Source: Bradyrhizobium sp. 164 (GTDB lineage: Bacteria; Pseudomonadota; Alphaproteobacteria; Rhizobiales; Xanthobacteraceae). From it: DNA of 64,000 nt. The notes beneath the pieces are model-generated. The model did no database searches. It was not told the DNA's origin and worked only from the letters and a program-made list of their open reading frames with translations. Below, piece by piece: positions 27,136 to 35,903 of this stretch. A program made the translations under genes and the position numbers. The DNA is taken from positions 248,001 through 312,000 of the forward strand of contig NZ_JADPKA010000066.1 in NCBI RefSeq assembly GCF_023073715.1. Direction: 5' to 3'. Every line of letters starts with the position of its first letter. Within the stretch, counting starts at the first letter, position 1.

Positions 27136-27645
27136 ATAGCAACGGGTTGAAGACCATCAATGACTTGCCGATCGCGTCCCGGGGATCGTCTGGCAGAATA
27201 TGGGCATCGCGGCGCATTCATGACCGTCTTTCCACCAGTGTTGGTCCGATCGGTCAGAAAACTTTCCTGGAAGCAGTTCGATACTGTCACTGAGTGATTC
27301 AGAGCGCGTTTGCAGGCGTCTTGCGCTTCTCTAATCGTGGTCGAAGAGCTCGTTCGGAGAGCGTTCCCTGGCGAGGACACTCTTCTGCACTCGCGCAGCC
27401 TGCTCGCGACAAAGTTTGATGCGATCGGTTGTGATGTCCGCGGCGGCCTTGCCGAGCGCCAGCTGAAGCCAGAGGCATAGGATCTCCGCTACAGCGTGCG
27501 GCTGTGGGTCCTGCGCATGCTCACCATCCATCATAGGAACCATATCTGTGGCGGCCGGTTGGCTTGCCGTTGAGCTGTCACTCTGCAGAGCAGCTCGACA
27601 AACCGGCATGAGTCCTAGGCCGAGCATCCGTCGGGGACCAATCCC

Positions 27646-28437
27646 ATGATGGACCACGCGACCAGAGTTGGTAATCGGTTGTTAGCAGCGTTGCCGCCAG
27701 CAGATTTTGCTTTGCTTGCGCCTCATTTGCGGAAAGTCGAGATCGAGCGCGATTCCGTGCTGGCCCGATCGGGCGACCGGGTCGAACATCTCCTCTTCCC
27801 CCTGAGCGGCGCGATCGCCGCTATCATGGCGCTGCCGAACGGCCAGACAGTTGCCACAGCGATCATCGGCCACGAGGGGGCTGTGGGCCTGACGTCAGCG
27901 CTCGGCGCATCCAATTCGCCCGCGACGGCAGTCGTTCGCATACCAGGGTTCGCGCTGCAGATCTCGGCGGTGCAATTTCTGGCAGTGCAACATCGCAGCG
28001 CTCCAATCACATCCATGGTGCAGGTCTTCACGAGATCGTTGTTGACGCAGCTTCAGCACGTGGCCGCCTGCAATGCACTGCATTCCGTCGAAGCCCGCCT
28101 GGCGCGCTGGCTGCTTCACATTCACGACCGGGCGAATGGAGGCGATCTCCTCCCGCTGACCCAGGAAACATTATCGGAATTGCTGGGCGTCCGCCGCACC
28201 ACCGTCACACATGTCGTAAGCACAATGCGCGCGTCAAGAGCGCTGAAGTCCAATCGGCGCGGCCAGCTCGAGATTGATCGGCCGCGGCTCGAAGCCGTGG
28301 CATGCGAGTGCTACAAGGTGATGAGCCGCAAAATCGATCGGATAGTTTCGCAGGGCGCGGTCGGACTCGTTCATGGGGCGCCAGCGCGGCGGGCCTCCCA
28401 CTCGCCCGGTAGCCGAGTAGCCGGGACAGGCTCGTAG
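27646..28437 (+). CDS. Crp/Fnr-family transcriptional regulator
   Basis: A 263-residue regulator of the rhizobial Crp group: beta-roll sensor domain at about 20-120 (GDRVEHLLFPLSGAIAAIM) and a C-terminal winged helix at about 165-225 (LTQETLSELLGVRRTTVTHV). No cysteine cluster for oxygen sensing. The last 20 residues are a low-complexity tail. It is not closely similar to the regulator at 8957. A hairpin follows the stop codon. Confidence 0.82.
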   Translation: MMDHATRVGNRLLAALPPADFALLAPHLRKVEIERDSVLARSGDRVEHLLFPLSGAIAAIMALPNGQTVATAIIGHEGAVGLTSALGASNSPATAVVRIPGFALQISAVQFLAVQHRSAPITSMVQVFTRSLLTQLQHVAACNALHSVEARLARWLLHIHDRANGGDLLPLTQETLSELLGVRRTTVTHVVSTMRASRALKSNRRGQLEIDRPRLEAVACECYKVMSRKIDRIVSQGAVGLVHGAPARRASHSPGSRVAGTGS

Positions 28438-28441
28438 AGCC

Positions 28442-28459
28442 GGTTCGCTTTCGCGAACC
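28442..28459 (+). terminator. Hairpin after Crp/Fnr gene
   Basis: GGTTCGC-TTTC-GCGAACC is a perfect 7-bp stem with a four-base loop, five bases after the stop codon. There is no T-run after it, so termination would not be a classic intrinsic one. Confidence 0.4.
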
Positions 28460-28699
28460 AGTCGCGTGTACCATCGCGATTCGGCAAAAGTGCGCGGGAC
28501 TCTGTCGTTACAAATTCCAACTCCTGCGCGGAAGCGAGCTCAGAAACTTGGCGGTTTAGAGGGCCGAGCCCTCGCCGAAGCCGACCATAGATTGCTCAGG
28601 TGCGCTTTCGGCCACACTTTCCAGCATGCCGGAGCAAAGGCCCGGACATTGCTGGCCGTACGGCGACCCATAGCGCTCATGCATGGGCTGAGAAGACTC

Positions 28700-29194
28700 C
28701 TACCGGCTGGATTCGATTGCGCTCGAAATCCGAGTATCAGCCCTGGGGCAATCGGCCTTGCGCTTTTCCTCGTTCTCTTCGTCGGCGCAATCGACCCCGC
28801 CCTCCGCGCTTGGAGTTCCAGAGCTACCGCCGGTCGCGAACGGCCCTTTGCCACCGCCTCCGCCACCACCGGACCCGCCGCTACCGCCGCCACCGCCGGA
28901 TGTCCCTCCGGCACGAGATGATCGAGCAGGGCCACCGCCAGCTGCTCCACCGCCCCCAGATGACCCTCCGCTCGAGTTCCCCGGCCCCGCCGCGGACGAC
29001 CGATCGTTGTCGAAGAACGACTGGCCCCTGTCGTTCTGCCTCTCCGCGTGCAGGCCGCCTGACCTTGCAATGGCTTTTGAGGTCAGGGAAGTGGACAGAA
29101 GCAGGGTCATGACAGGGGGCGTCACGGCTGCAAATCTTCCGCAGGTTTTCAAAAACGCCCGCCGGTCGTCATCTTCATTACCATCCCGGGTCAC
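28700..29194 (-). CDS. Tat-exported glycine-rich protein of unknown function
   Basis: A 164-residue protein. DRRAFLKTCGRFAAV (about residues 10-24) is a twin-arginine signal followed by a hydrophobic stretch, and then ARSGG marks the likely mature start. The mature part is dominated by Gly/Ser runs (about 75-135), such as SSGGSSGGGGAAGGG. I chose GTG 29194 because a GAGGAG ribosome site lies ten bases upstream and the Tat motif sits where expected; the frame is open to 29389. The C-terminal 25 residues are charged. Similar Gly-rich Tat proteins of unknown role are known in Bradyrhizobium, from memory. The AT-rich stretch 29205-29250 is the likely promoter. Confidence 0.62.
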   Translation of the reverse strand: MTRDGNEDDDRRAFLKTCGRFAAVTPPVMTLLLSTSLTSKAIARSGGLHAERQNDRGQSFFDNDRSSAAGPGNSSGGSSGGGGAAGGGPARSSRAGGTSGGGGGSGGSGGGGGGGKGPFATGGSSGTPSAEGGVDCADEENEEKRKADCPRADTRISSAIESSR

Positions 29195-29447
29195 GACGCG
29201 CTCTCCTCGATTTAAAACTTTAAATACCTTATTATATATTAAATGAGTTTTCAACCAGGGAATGTTCCTTGCCCGGCGGGAGTTACTGAACGTGCGCCGC
29301 TCCGACAGAACGGCTCCAAATTCCGTGTTTTCCTCTCGGCGCGCCCCCACATTGTGGCTTGCTGCGCGAATTGAGTTGCGCCTCGGCATTTAATATAGTT
29401 AATTTGTCTTTAACTGGCCGAGCGCCGTTCGGCTGCAATGGATCATT

Positions 29448-29702
29448 GTGATGCCACTGCAATTCCACCGATCCGTCCGGGACATGGAGATCTGGAGCGC
29501 AAGCAGCCACGGCTTCTCGTTCGTGATCAGTTTTGAAAGCCCTGGAGGTTCGGGTTTTCACGGACGCTCCGGCTACTTGGCGAGTTGGCGTCCGCTCCAC
29601 AAGAACCAAGCCGCAATCAAGATTGGCGGCTCGCCCTTTGGAACATTAGCCGAGGCCGAAGGGGCTTGCCGCAATATGATTGAGCATCTGGCGCTACCAT
29701 AG
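29448..29702 (+). CDS. Small conserved hypothetical protein
   Basis: Up to 84 residues (GTG 29448, ATG 29451 or ATG 29484 are possible starts). The segment YLASWRPLHKNQAAIKIGG followed by SPFGTLAEAEGACRNM looks like a short alpha/beta domain conserved in rhizobia, known to me only as hypothetical. No signal peptide or motif with known function. An AT-rich segment (29385-29415) upstream could hold its promoter. Confidence 0.5.
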   Translation: MMPLQFHRSVRDMEIWSASSHGFSFVISFESPGGSGFHGRSGYLASWRPLHKNQAAIKIGGSPFGTLAEAEGACRNMIEHLALP

Positions 29703-29737
29703 CGCGCCCCCGCGCACGAGCACGGCAGACGTCCTCG

Positions 29738-30454
29738 TCATTTCACGCTGGCCGGATCCTGACGCAACAGATCCGGGGGATCCGGCTCACGTGGCGCTGT
29801 ATGCAGCTCGTTTCGCGAAATCGCCAATGCCGCGAGAACTGTACGATTGCTGACATCCAGCTTCTGGAAGATGTGATGAAGGTGGACTTTGATCGTACCG
29901 TCGGCAATATTCAAGCGACGCCCAATCTCCTTATTCGATAGCCCCTCCGACACGAGCCGCATGATCTGGCGCTCCCGGCCCGTCAGTTGTGTCAGCGGCC
30001 TCTTCTCACCAGCACGGGGCTCCTGGTTGCCGTTCCCGGTGCTCGGCAAGCCTGCTGCTAGGCCTTGGGCAGCCTTTCGCAGGGTTGCGACCAGCATCTC
30101 CGGATTCGCGTCCTTCGGGAGGATGATGCAGGCGCCGTCCAAGGCCAGCCTCTGTAGCTCACTGTCGCCCGCGATACCCGCGAAGAAGATTATCGGGACA
30201 CCTGGGCCTACAGTGTTTGCAAGAGCGAGGATCTGCTGTCGGCTGACATCGGGCAGTGCAGCATCGACAAGCGTGATGTCCGGCACAAGAAATCGGATTG
30301 CCTCAAGACAGCTTGCACCATCGCTGCACGACGCAACGATCGTAAAATCACGTTGCGTCGCAAGAACGCTCCTGATTCCCTCTAAGACGATCGGGTGTCG
30401 ATCCGCGATGACAACTCTGATGCGGCGCATGCTTCCCTTGCCTGTTGCTAACAA
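29738..30454 (-). CDS. NarL/LuxR-type response regulator
   Basis: A 238-residue protein with an N-terminal receiver domain (about 10-125; phosphoacceptor Asp in ITLVDAALPD; conserved Lys in IILPKDAN) and a C-terminal LuxR helix-turn-helix (LTGRERQIMRLVSEGLSNKE then GTIKVHLHHIFQKLDV). It would bind DNA when phosphorylated. No sensor kinase is encoded nearby. ATG 30430 (MRRIRVV) is an alternative start that fits the receiver domain better. Confidence 0.85.
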   Translation of the reverse strand: MLATGKGSMRRIRVVIADRHPIVLEGIRSVLATQRDFTIVASCSDGASCLEAIRFLVPDITLVDAALPDVSRQQILALANTVGPGVPIIFFAGIAGDSELQRLALDGACIILPKDANPEMLVATLRKAAQGLAAGLPSTGNGNQEPRAGEKRPLTQLTGRERQIMRLVSEGLSNKEIGRRLNIADGTIKVHLHHIFQKLDVSNRTVLAALAISRNELHTAPREPDPPDLLRQDPASVK

Positions 30455-31381
30455 CCCCCGTGCAGCCGTTTAATCCGGCATCTCCTTTGAGACGCGCGAG
30501 GCATGACCCATCAGCTCGGCCATAAAGTCGCACGGCTTAGGTTTGAGACAGCACGAAGCAGCAACGCTCGATGGCCGCGCTAGCGTAACTCGCTCAGAGA
30601 ATGCGTGCAGCACCGTAAGAATGCGGTGCTCCAAGGAAAGTTAAAAACCGCGAATTCCTCGACGAAAGCGCCGTTCTTTCCACAACGATTGGTAGATTCG
30701 ATCTACAAGTTCTCTCGAAGAATGTCATCGGCGCACCCGATCGGTTGCGTTGTCATTATGGTCGACATCCATCTAACTTCGCTAGGGCCGGTTATTACGA
30801 ACGATATATAGGGTCATTCACGATTCAAATCTAACATTCGACGAAGTTTCACTGAAGCGAGGCCATTCGAAAAGCCTCGCTTTCCGGAGGGAGGGCAAAA
30901 AAGTATTACTATTCATCAAAGCGAGGATTGGCAATCAAAGACAAAATATGGCTGCGTTTGATCGCAGCCCGTGTAGCACCGATGAAAACCCGGTCCCCAA
31001 ATTGGAGCTGATTTCGTCAATTCAGCAACTTCAATGAGCGGTCGCGGGGTCATCGTTGGCATGAGTAGGTGGTCACATGTATTCTTCCGCTATTTTGCGT
31101 CAAACACATCAGGCCCTAATCGTTCAATTCACCGAATTGCAGAACCTACGTAGTCGCGTGTTGAAGGCCGAGCAGCGATTGCTTGCGCCCAGGCGACGAG
31201 CCCACGGGCGGAGGGCGCCAGGGAAGCGACCGCTCGGTCGGAGGCACGAGCCCAATCGGTAGCACCAGGTACCGCGTTGCACACAGGCGCCGCCGCGCGC
31301 TCGGATCGCGCTTGCCCGACCCCGGCTTGACCTGATAATCCCCCTCCTGTTTCGGTTCGGAAGTAGTTGGGGACGGCTTCC
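30455..31381. other. Gene-free interval with hairpins
   Basis: The short frames here have no protein-like features. The region is less GC-rich than its surroundings and holds two strong inverted repeats (30856-30881 and 30950-30969), listed as a possible small RNA. The rest may be decayed DNA. Confidence 0.45.
30856..30969 (+). ncRNA. Candidate structured RNA (two hairpins)
   Basis: AGCGAGGC at 30856-30863 pairs perfectly with GCCTCGCT at 30874-30881, and GGCTGCG at 30950-30956 pairs with CGCAGCC at 30963-30969. Both are in a long gene-free stretch. No promoter or T-run terminator is clear, and strand is a guess; the calls rest on pairing only. Confidence 0.25.
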
Positions 31382-31726
31382 ATGGAGAAGGACGACTGGG
31401 CAAACATGACCACAGCCGAGCTGTGGCGGCTTTACGATGAGGTCACGACCGTCCTCAGTCGCAGGATGACTGCGGAAAAAGCCAAGCTCGAACAGCGGCT
31501 TCGTAAGATTGAGGGGACCGCCGGTCCGACTCAGACCCAGGAACGTTCGCGCCGCCCCTACCCGCCGGTGCTGCCGAAATACCGGAACCCGAAGAATCCG
31601 TCCGAAACTTGGTCTGGTCGCGGTAAGCAGCCCCGATGGCTGAAAGCGCAGCTTCGAGCCGGCAAGAAGCTAAACGATCTCCTGATCGATCGCTCGTCCG
31701 CGCAAAGGCGCCGCCGGACCGGCTGA
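31382..31726 (+). CDS. H-NS-family nucleoid-associated protein
   Basis: A 114-residue DNA-binding protein. The N-terminal helical region (MTTAELWRLYDEVTTVLSRR, about 9-28) is the oligomerisation segment, and the C-terminal domain PPVLPKYRNPKNPSETWSGR then GKQPRWL is the H-NS DNA-binding fold. ATG 31382 fits the usual family opening better than ATG 31367. Members bind AT-rich DNA and silence acquired genes. Several AT-rich spacers lie in the following 30 kb, which are plausible targets (inference). Confidence 0.85.
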   Translation: MEKDDWANMTTAELWRLYDEVTTVLSRRMTAEKAKLEQRLRKIEGTAGPTQTQERSRRPYPPVLPKYRNPKNPSETWSGRGKQPRWLKAQLRAGKKLNDLLIDRSSAQRRRRTG

Positions 31727-33147
31727 GGCGCGCCGCCGCGCTATCGTCGCGCGCCGACGACCCCGCGCGGTTTCACGGCGGTTTGTGTGGCGACGCTCGC
31801 GTTGAAGCCGATCTAGCCCGCGCTGAGGGTCGGAGAACAAGTAGCGATGGTGTTTTGCGGATCCTCCGTACAACGTCTCGATCAAATAGACAGTCGGTCG
31901 CGGCAACATCAAAACACCGCGAATTCGTTCAAGGGCCCGGCGAGATGACAATCGCCGAATTGCATCCTTCCTGGACCAAACGATGCGACCAGCGCCCAGG
32001 CGGCGATATTTTCATGATCCGCAAAAGCCGGACGCCATCAACCTGTGGTTCTCCAACACGCTCAGGTCGCGTTAGACGACAGGGCGTCATCACCGTCGTC
32101 ATGCAACGCGTTCACCTCAAAGATCTCAGCGGCTACCTGCTCAAGACCGGCAAGGCTGGGACGTTGTTGGATCTGGCGGCGATCGCCGAGGAAGACGAGG
32201 AAATTGAGATCGGCCGCGGCAAGGTTCACCGTCGGCGGGCCGGCGAGACCCTTCATCCCACCACCTTAGACTTCTCGGCCATGCGCGGCGGTTTGAAGAA
32301 GCCCGGAACGTACGCCCCTACGCAGCTTAGGACGCGCAGCTCGGCGGTACGGGCGCGGGTCTCCGCCTGCGACTGAAAGAACTCGCTTCAGGAGGCGGCG
32401 CCCCGCAGTCGCCAACCAGATCAAAGTCAAAAAAGCTGCCGCTCAGACTCATGGCCAACCGAGAATAGTCCTCCTCTTGAACCTTGGCAGGCCGGTGCGA
32501 AAAGCGTCCACCCAGTTTGAGCGCTGAGGCTGGACTCGCCTTCGCCAAGAATCGCGCAAGCACAGCAAGGCCGATCGCTCTTCCTTCGCGCTCAGGCCTT
32601 CCTGGTCTGCAAACAGCTTCCGTCCGACGCTAGCCGGGTCAAGTTCGCCCGCAAGGTCAGCGACGAATTCACCGTACGCATCGTCAAGATGAAGACCTGC
32701 ACCGCAATGGTAACAAGACGCCTTGGTGGGCGGACCTCCAGATCTCACCGCGACCGGTCGCGAACGAGCTATGGGCTGGAAGCCGGAACGACGCCAGCGG
32801 GCAGGTCGACAGACGCGATCAAGCTCGCTGTTCGGAGCTTGGAACAAGAGCAACGTTGAGATGAATTTCCCCTTCAATATGACCCAAGTCCTCTCGGCAA
32901 ACGCCATACCGGGAGACTTCGAGGTGCTTGCCGCCCCCGCTCCTCCTACCCGAAGGCCTCGACCGAGCTCACACTCAACCCGGCGCTCGATGGGACTGGC
33001 CGATCGAACGGTCGGTTCGTAGTGGTCACCCGGCCGTGTGCCTGATCGGGCTCCTGGTCGGTCCCGACGAAAGGTTCCGCGCCTTTCGCGACAGGTTACT
33101 AGTCGTGGAAAGGAAATGGTGATTGCGTTGTGCTGGCTCGGCCAAAT
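31727..33147. other. Long gene-poor interval
   Basis: About 1.4 kb without a gene I can support. A plus-strand frame up to 32376 includes MQRVHLKDLSGYLLKTGKAG, which looks protein-like, and a minus-strand frame (32449-32907) contains a Cys-x-x-Cys pair, but neither has a recognisable family, good start or consistent composition. Probably decayed genes. Confidence 0.4.
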
Positions 33148-33762
33148 TTATACCTTTTTGCGGTCGATCGTCGACCACAGCTGATTGCTGCTCGGCATTT
33201 GTACACGAACCCAACGATAGGGGACCCGCGACCACAGCTTGATCTCTGAAGCAAGATTGTCGAGCACGAGATCGCCGCTCCGGGTGCGCACGAGCAGCAC
33301 CAAATGATGCTCTCCAGAACTGACGATGACCTCGCTCAGGAGCAAGGCCCGCGCCGGCCAGCCACGCTGAAGGAGTTCGTGACGTTTGCTTACAGCGTAA
33401 TCATTGCAGTCCCCGCGATCGGGATTGATGCTCCACGCCTCGCCGTCTAAGCCGAGATTGTTGGGCGCAGGCACAATGGACAAGTTGACCAGACCATTGA
33501 CCTCTAAGAGATCCGCCCACCGTTCCTCCGTCAGCCGAACTGGACCGCCGCGGAAGCCCCGCCGCGAGCGGCACTCGGCCTCGTAGCGCAGGCAGAACAT
33601 CGTGTACGTCAGAGGCGGAAGTGTGGGCCGTCCAAGTTCGATGCGCCCTAGTGCCGCTTGAGGAGGCGTAGGCATCGCCAAGCGTCCTGCCCCCGCCCAT
33701 GGAGTACCTCCGGCCATCATGGCGATCGCTATAACCAAGACGGAGCCGGAGACTCGATACAT
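33148..33762 (-). CDS. Periplasmic transglutaminase-like cysteine peptidase (BTLCP/LapG-like)
   Basis: A 204-residue protein with a signal peptide (about 1-25). Catalytic residues are visible: Cys119 in RGDCNDYAVSKRHEL, His152/153 in SGEHHLVLLVRT and Asp168 in GDLVLDNL, the triad of the bacterial transglutaminase-like cysteine protease family (PF06035). The best known member, LapG, cleaves a surface adhesin near its N-terminus to release biofilm cells, under control of the c-di-GMP receptor LapD. No LapD-like gene is in the window. The large secreted proteins at 42177 and 54661 are possible substrates only by proximity. Confidence 0.85.
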   Translation of the reverse strand: MYRVSGSVLVIAIAMMAGGTPWAGAGRLAMPTPPQAALGRIELGRPTLPPLTYTMFCLRYEAECRSRRGFRGGPVRLTEERWADLLEVNGLVNLSIVPAPNNLGLDGEAWSINPDRGDCNDYAVSKRHELLQRGWPARALLLSEVIVSSGEHHLVLLVRTRSGDLVLDNLASEIKLWSRVPYRWVRVQMPSSNQLWSTIDRKKV

Positions 33763-34802
33763 CTGCCGAGCCCTATTGAGGTTCGGATCCAGTCGCAGCC
33801 AGGCTATGGGCAGAACTGCGCGATTAATTCGCCCATTTTAAATATATTTAATTTATATAATTGGCAATAAAAATAACGACGCGATTATCGCGCCTCCGAC
33901 TAAAACGCTCGGCCCGCCGGCGGAGAAGCAGGTTCAAATGCGCGTCGGTTGCTTCTCTCCGGGAGCGCTGCTGCTCTTACGCGGTTATGCCATCCTATCA
34001 CCGACGGTTGTGTTCACGTCGCGAGCGTCGCGCTGTTATCGGGCGGACGGCGCCGAAGGAGCGCTCGCCCCAACTTCGTCCCCCTCATAGGTCAGACGAC
34101 AATCGTAGCGGTGACTTCGCCCCCCAAGCGAATGGCTGCAATGAGCAAACATATTTTTTACAACAGAGAAGCGCCGCGCACTCGGTCCGCGGTTGTGCGC
34201 CGAATTTTGTGCGCAGGGCGGGGACGCGAGTCGAAATCGCCAGCCTGCGATGGAAGCCTTGGAATCGGGGTTCGATCCGGACGCTCGGATTGGACGTTCA
34301 AGTCCGGCGATGCCGAGTGTTGGTCGCGTTGTTTGTCAAGGCAGCCGATTTGACCCCACTGACCGATCATGACGGCTGCGCCTTTTCGATCGCCTCCGGC
34401 AATCTACCGGCGTCCCTTGATCAGTGGGTAATGCGCTCGCGACGGGAAATCTTTGCGCGTAGGGCGGGGGCGAGCCGTTCCAGAATCAGGTGCCGCTCCA
34501 ATCGGTTCTCGCGTTCGACGGCGTCCGAGTAGATCGGGAGCGCGTGGATTATCTCACGAGGATTCTACAAGACACGTGTCCAAATGGGGCCGCTGCCCCG
34601 ACCACGATGGGCTTGCCATCGCATTCGATCTCGCCGACGAACTCGATGTTTCCGCCAGAACTCAGCGTCATATTAAATTTCAAATTCAATAAATGGCGCG
34701 ATTAAATTAATACAAGTGAACCTTTTCCTGCAGAGACTTAGTAAACCGCACTTCGGCCTCACCAGAATCAACCGCTCAGGCTCTCGCGATGATCGACGCA
34801 CT
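33763..34802. other. Gene-poor interval with AT-rich blocks
   Basis: About 1 kb without a supported gene. Two AT-rich blocks (33838-33880 and 34668-34720) stand out and probably hold the promoters of flanking genes. The remaining open frames have high Arg/Ser content typical of non-coding GC-rich DNA. Confidence 0.45.
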
Positions 34803-35744
34803 CTATTTTTGAAAGGATGATGGCGCGTCACCAGCCATCAGAGCCGGATTGCCGCCCTCCAACACGAATGCGACTTTGCAGCGAATTCCCCCAGGCAGCG
34901 CCAAACGCGGGTTTGGCAAGGCCAGACGCACCCCGAACGTTCCGCTGGCGGCGTCGAGGACGCGGTCGACAACGATGACAGAGGCAATATGGACGCCCCC
35001 GATGGGCAGCTCCGGTCGCACCTTGGCTCTGCTGCCGGCACGGATCTGACCAAAATATGCGGTGGGCACGAACACTTCGACCCTCAGCGGATCAATCTGT
35101 GCGAGGGTGAGGACTGGGCTCTGGTCATTTCGATATTCACCCGGAACGAGAAGCCGCTCGACCACCACGCCGTCGATCGGACTGCGCAGCGCGCGTTGAT
35201 TCACAACCTCTTCGGCGTGCGCGACTTCCAAGCGAGCAAGCTCCCGGTTGAGTTGCGCCTCCTTGAGTTGCTGCTCGGCAACCTGCACCTCCGCTTCGGC
35301 TTCCTGAAGTGAAGCGAGTGGACTGACGGACCTTGTATGAAGCTCCTTTAAACGCTCATGTTTTTGACGCAGGAACTGCGCGCGGGCTTCGGCCGACTTC
35401 ACGGGAGCATCATTGGTTGCGCGGGCCCGCGCGAGCGCCAGCGTTGCGGCCTCGACTCCATCTTCGATCTTGCCAATGATCTGGCCCTCCCGAACGATAT
35501 CGCCGCGATCAACATCGAGGCGCGCGATCATGCCGACTGTGGGGCTCGCCAGCTTGACGGTTTGTTGCGGCTCGATCACGCAATTGAATTCCCGCTCCCC
35601 CGTCGAGATTTCTGGGGTCTCTGCCCTTGCACCGGAACCGGCAAGCAAGATCCCCACCGGTAGGTACAAGCACAAAACGACGTAGTTCATCCGCTGAGCT
35701 CTGCGGGCAATTCCCTCAATCGGGCGCATCATGCGAGTTCCCAT
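34803..35744 (-). CDS. HlyD/RND-type periplasmic adaptor (membrane fusion protein)
   Basis: A 313-residue exported protein: signal peptide (about 19-41), a lipoyl-like half (VKLASPTVGMIARLDVDRGD), a coiled-coil hairpin (about 105-190: SLQEAEAEVQVAEQQLKEAQ) and the second lipoyl half (LRSPIDGVVVERLLVPGEY). It bridges an inner-membrane component with an outer-membrane channel. No RND pump or TolC gene is adjacent; instead it is divergent from the GAF-HlyD/M50/SecA-like operon and shares its promoter region, so it may be part of that system. AGAAGGA lies before ATG 35744. Confidence 0.8.
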   Translation of the reverse strand: MGTRMMRPIEGIARRAQRMNYVVLCLYLPVGILLAGSGARAETPEISTGEREFNCVIEPQQTVKLASPTVGMIARLDVDRGDIVREGQIIGKIEDGVEAATLALARARATNDAPVKSAEARAQFLRQKHERLKELHTRSVSPLASLQEAEAEVQVAEQQLKEAQLNRELARLEVAHAEEVVNQRALRSPIDGVVVERLLVPGEYRNDQSPVLTLAQIDPLRVEVFVPTAYFGQIRAGSRAKVRPELPIGGVHIASVIVVDRVLDAASGTFGVRLALPNPRLALPGGIRCKVAFVLEGGNPALMAGDAPSSFQK

Positions 35745-35903
35745 CGAATTCCTTCTGCCCTATTTGTCTATAATATTAATTGGATTTAATTAACTTAAAA
35801 TGGCATATTCAAAAATTAATATAGCCGATGGATTGGCGCAAGATGACTGCCACCCTCCGACAACACCACCAAAGTCATTGGTCGGCGCTCTTGTGGACAA
35901 CAC
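35745..35903. promoter_or_regulatory. AT-rich divergent promoter region
   Basis: The 159-base gap between the divergent adaptor genes is strongly AT-rich at 35760-35830 (TATAATATTAATTGG and repeated TTAA steps) against a GC-rich background. It must serve both transcripts and could be a binding site for an H-NS- or MucR-type silencer. Confidence 0.45.

Larger units (their letters stand above)
26978..27645. other. Gene-poor interval with a tRNA fragment
   Basis: Apart from the hairpin and tRNA-Lys fragment listed separately nothing firm is seen. A minus-strand frame at 27331-27657 (108 codons) could encode a small protein ending near KLCREQAARVQKSV, but its start lies over the next gene and no family is recognised, so it is not called. 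Confidence 0.4.

Noticed and set aside
27331..27657. Possible 108-codon minus-strand gene
   Set aside because: Its start lies inside the Crp/Fnr gene, no family is recognised and the downstream frame breaks; evidence is too weak.
28758..29246. Pro-rich plus-strand frame of 162 codons
   Set aside because: It is the antisense of the Gly-rich Tat protein; the minus strand has a ribosome site and Tat signal.
31636..32376. Plus-strand frame of 246 codons overlapping the H-NS gene
   Set aside because: It begins inside the H-NS coding region, has no recognised domain and a mostly random composition; only a short central part looks protein-like.
32449..32907. Minus-strand frame with a Cys-x-x-Cys pair resembling a zinc ribbon
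   Set aside because: Only one cysteine pair, no clear start or family, and a composition like non-coding DNA.
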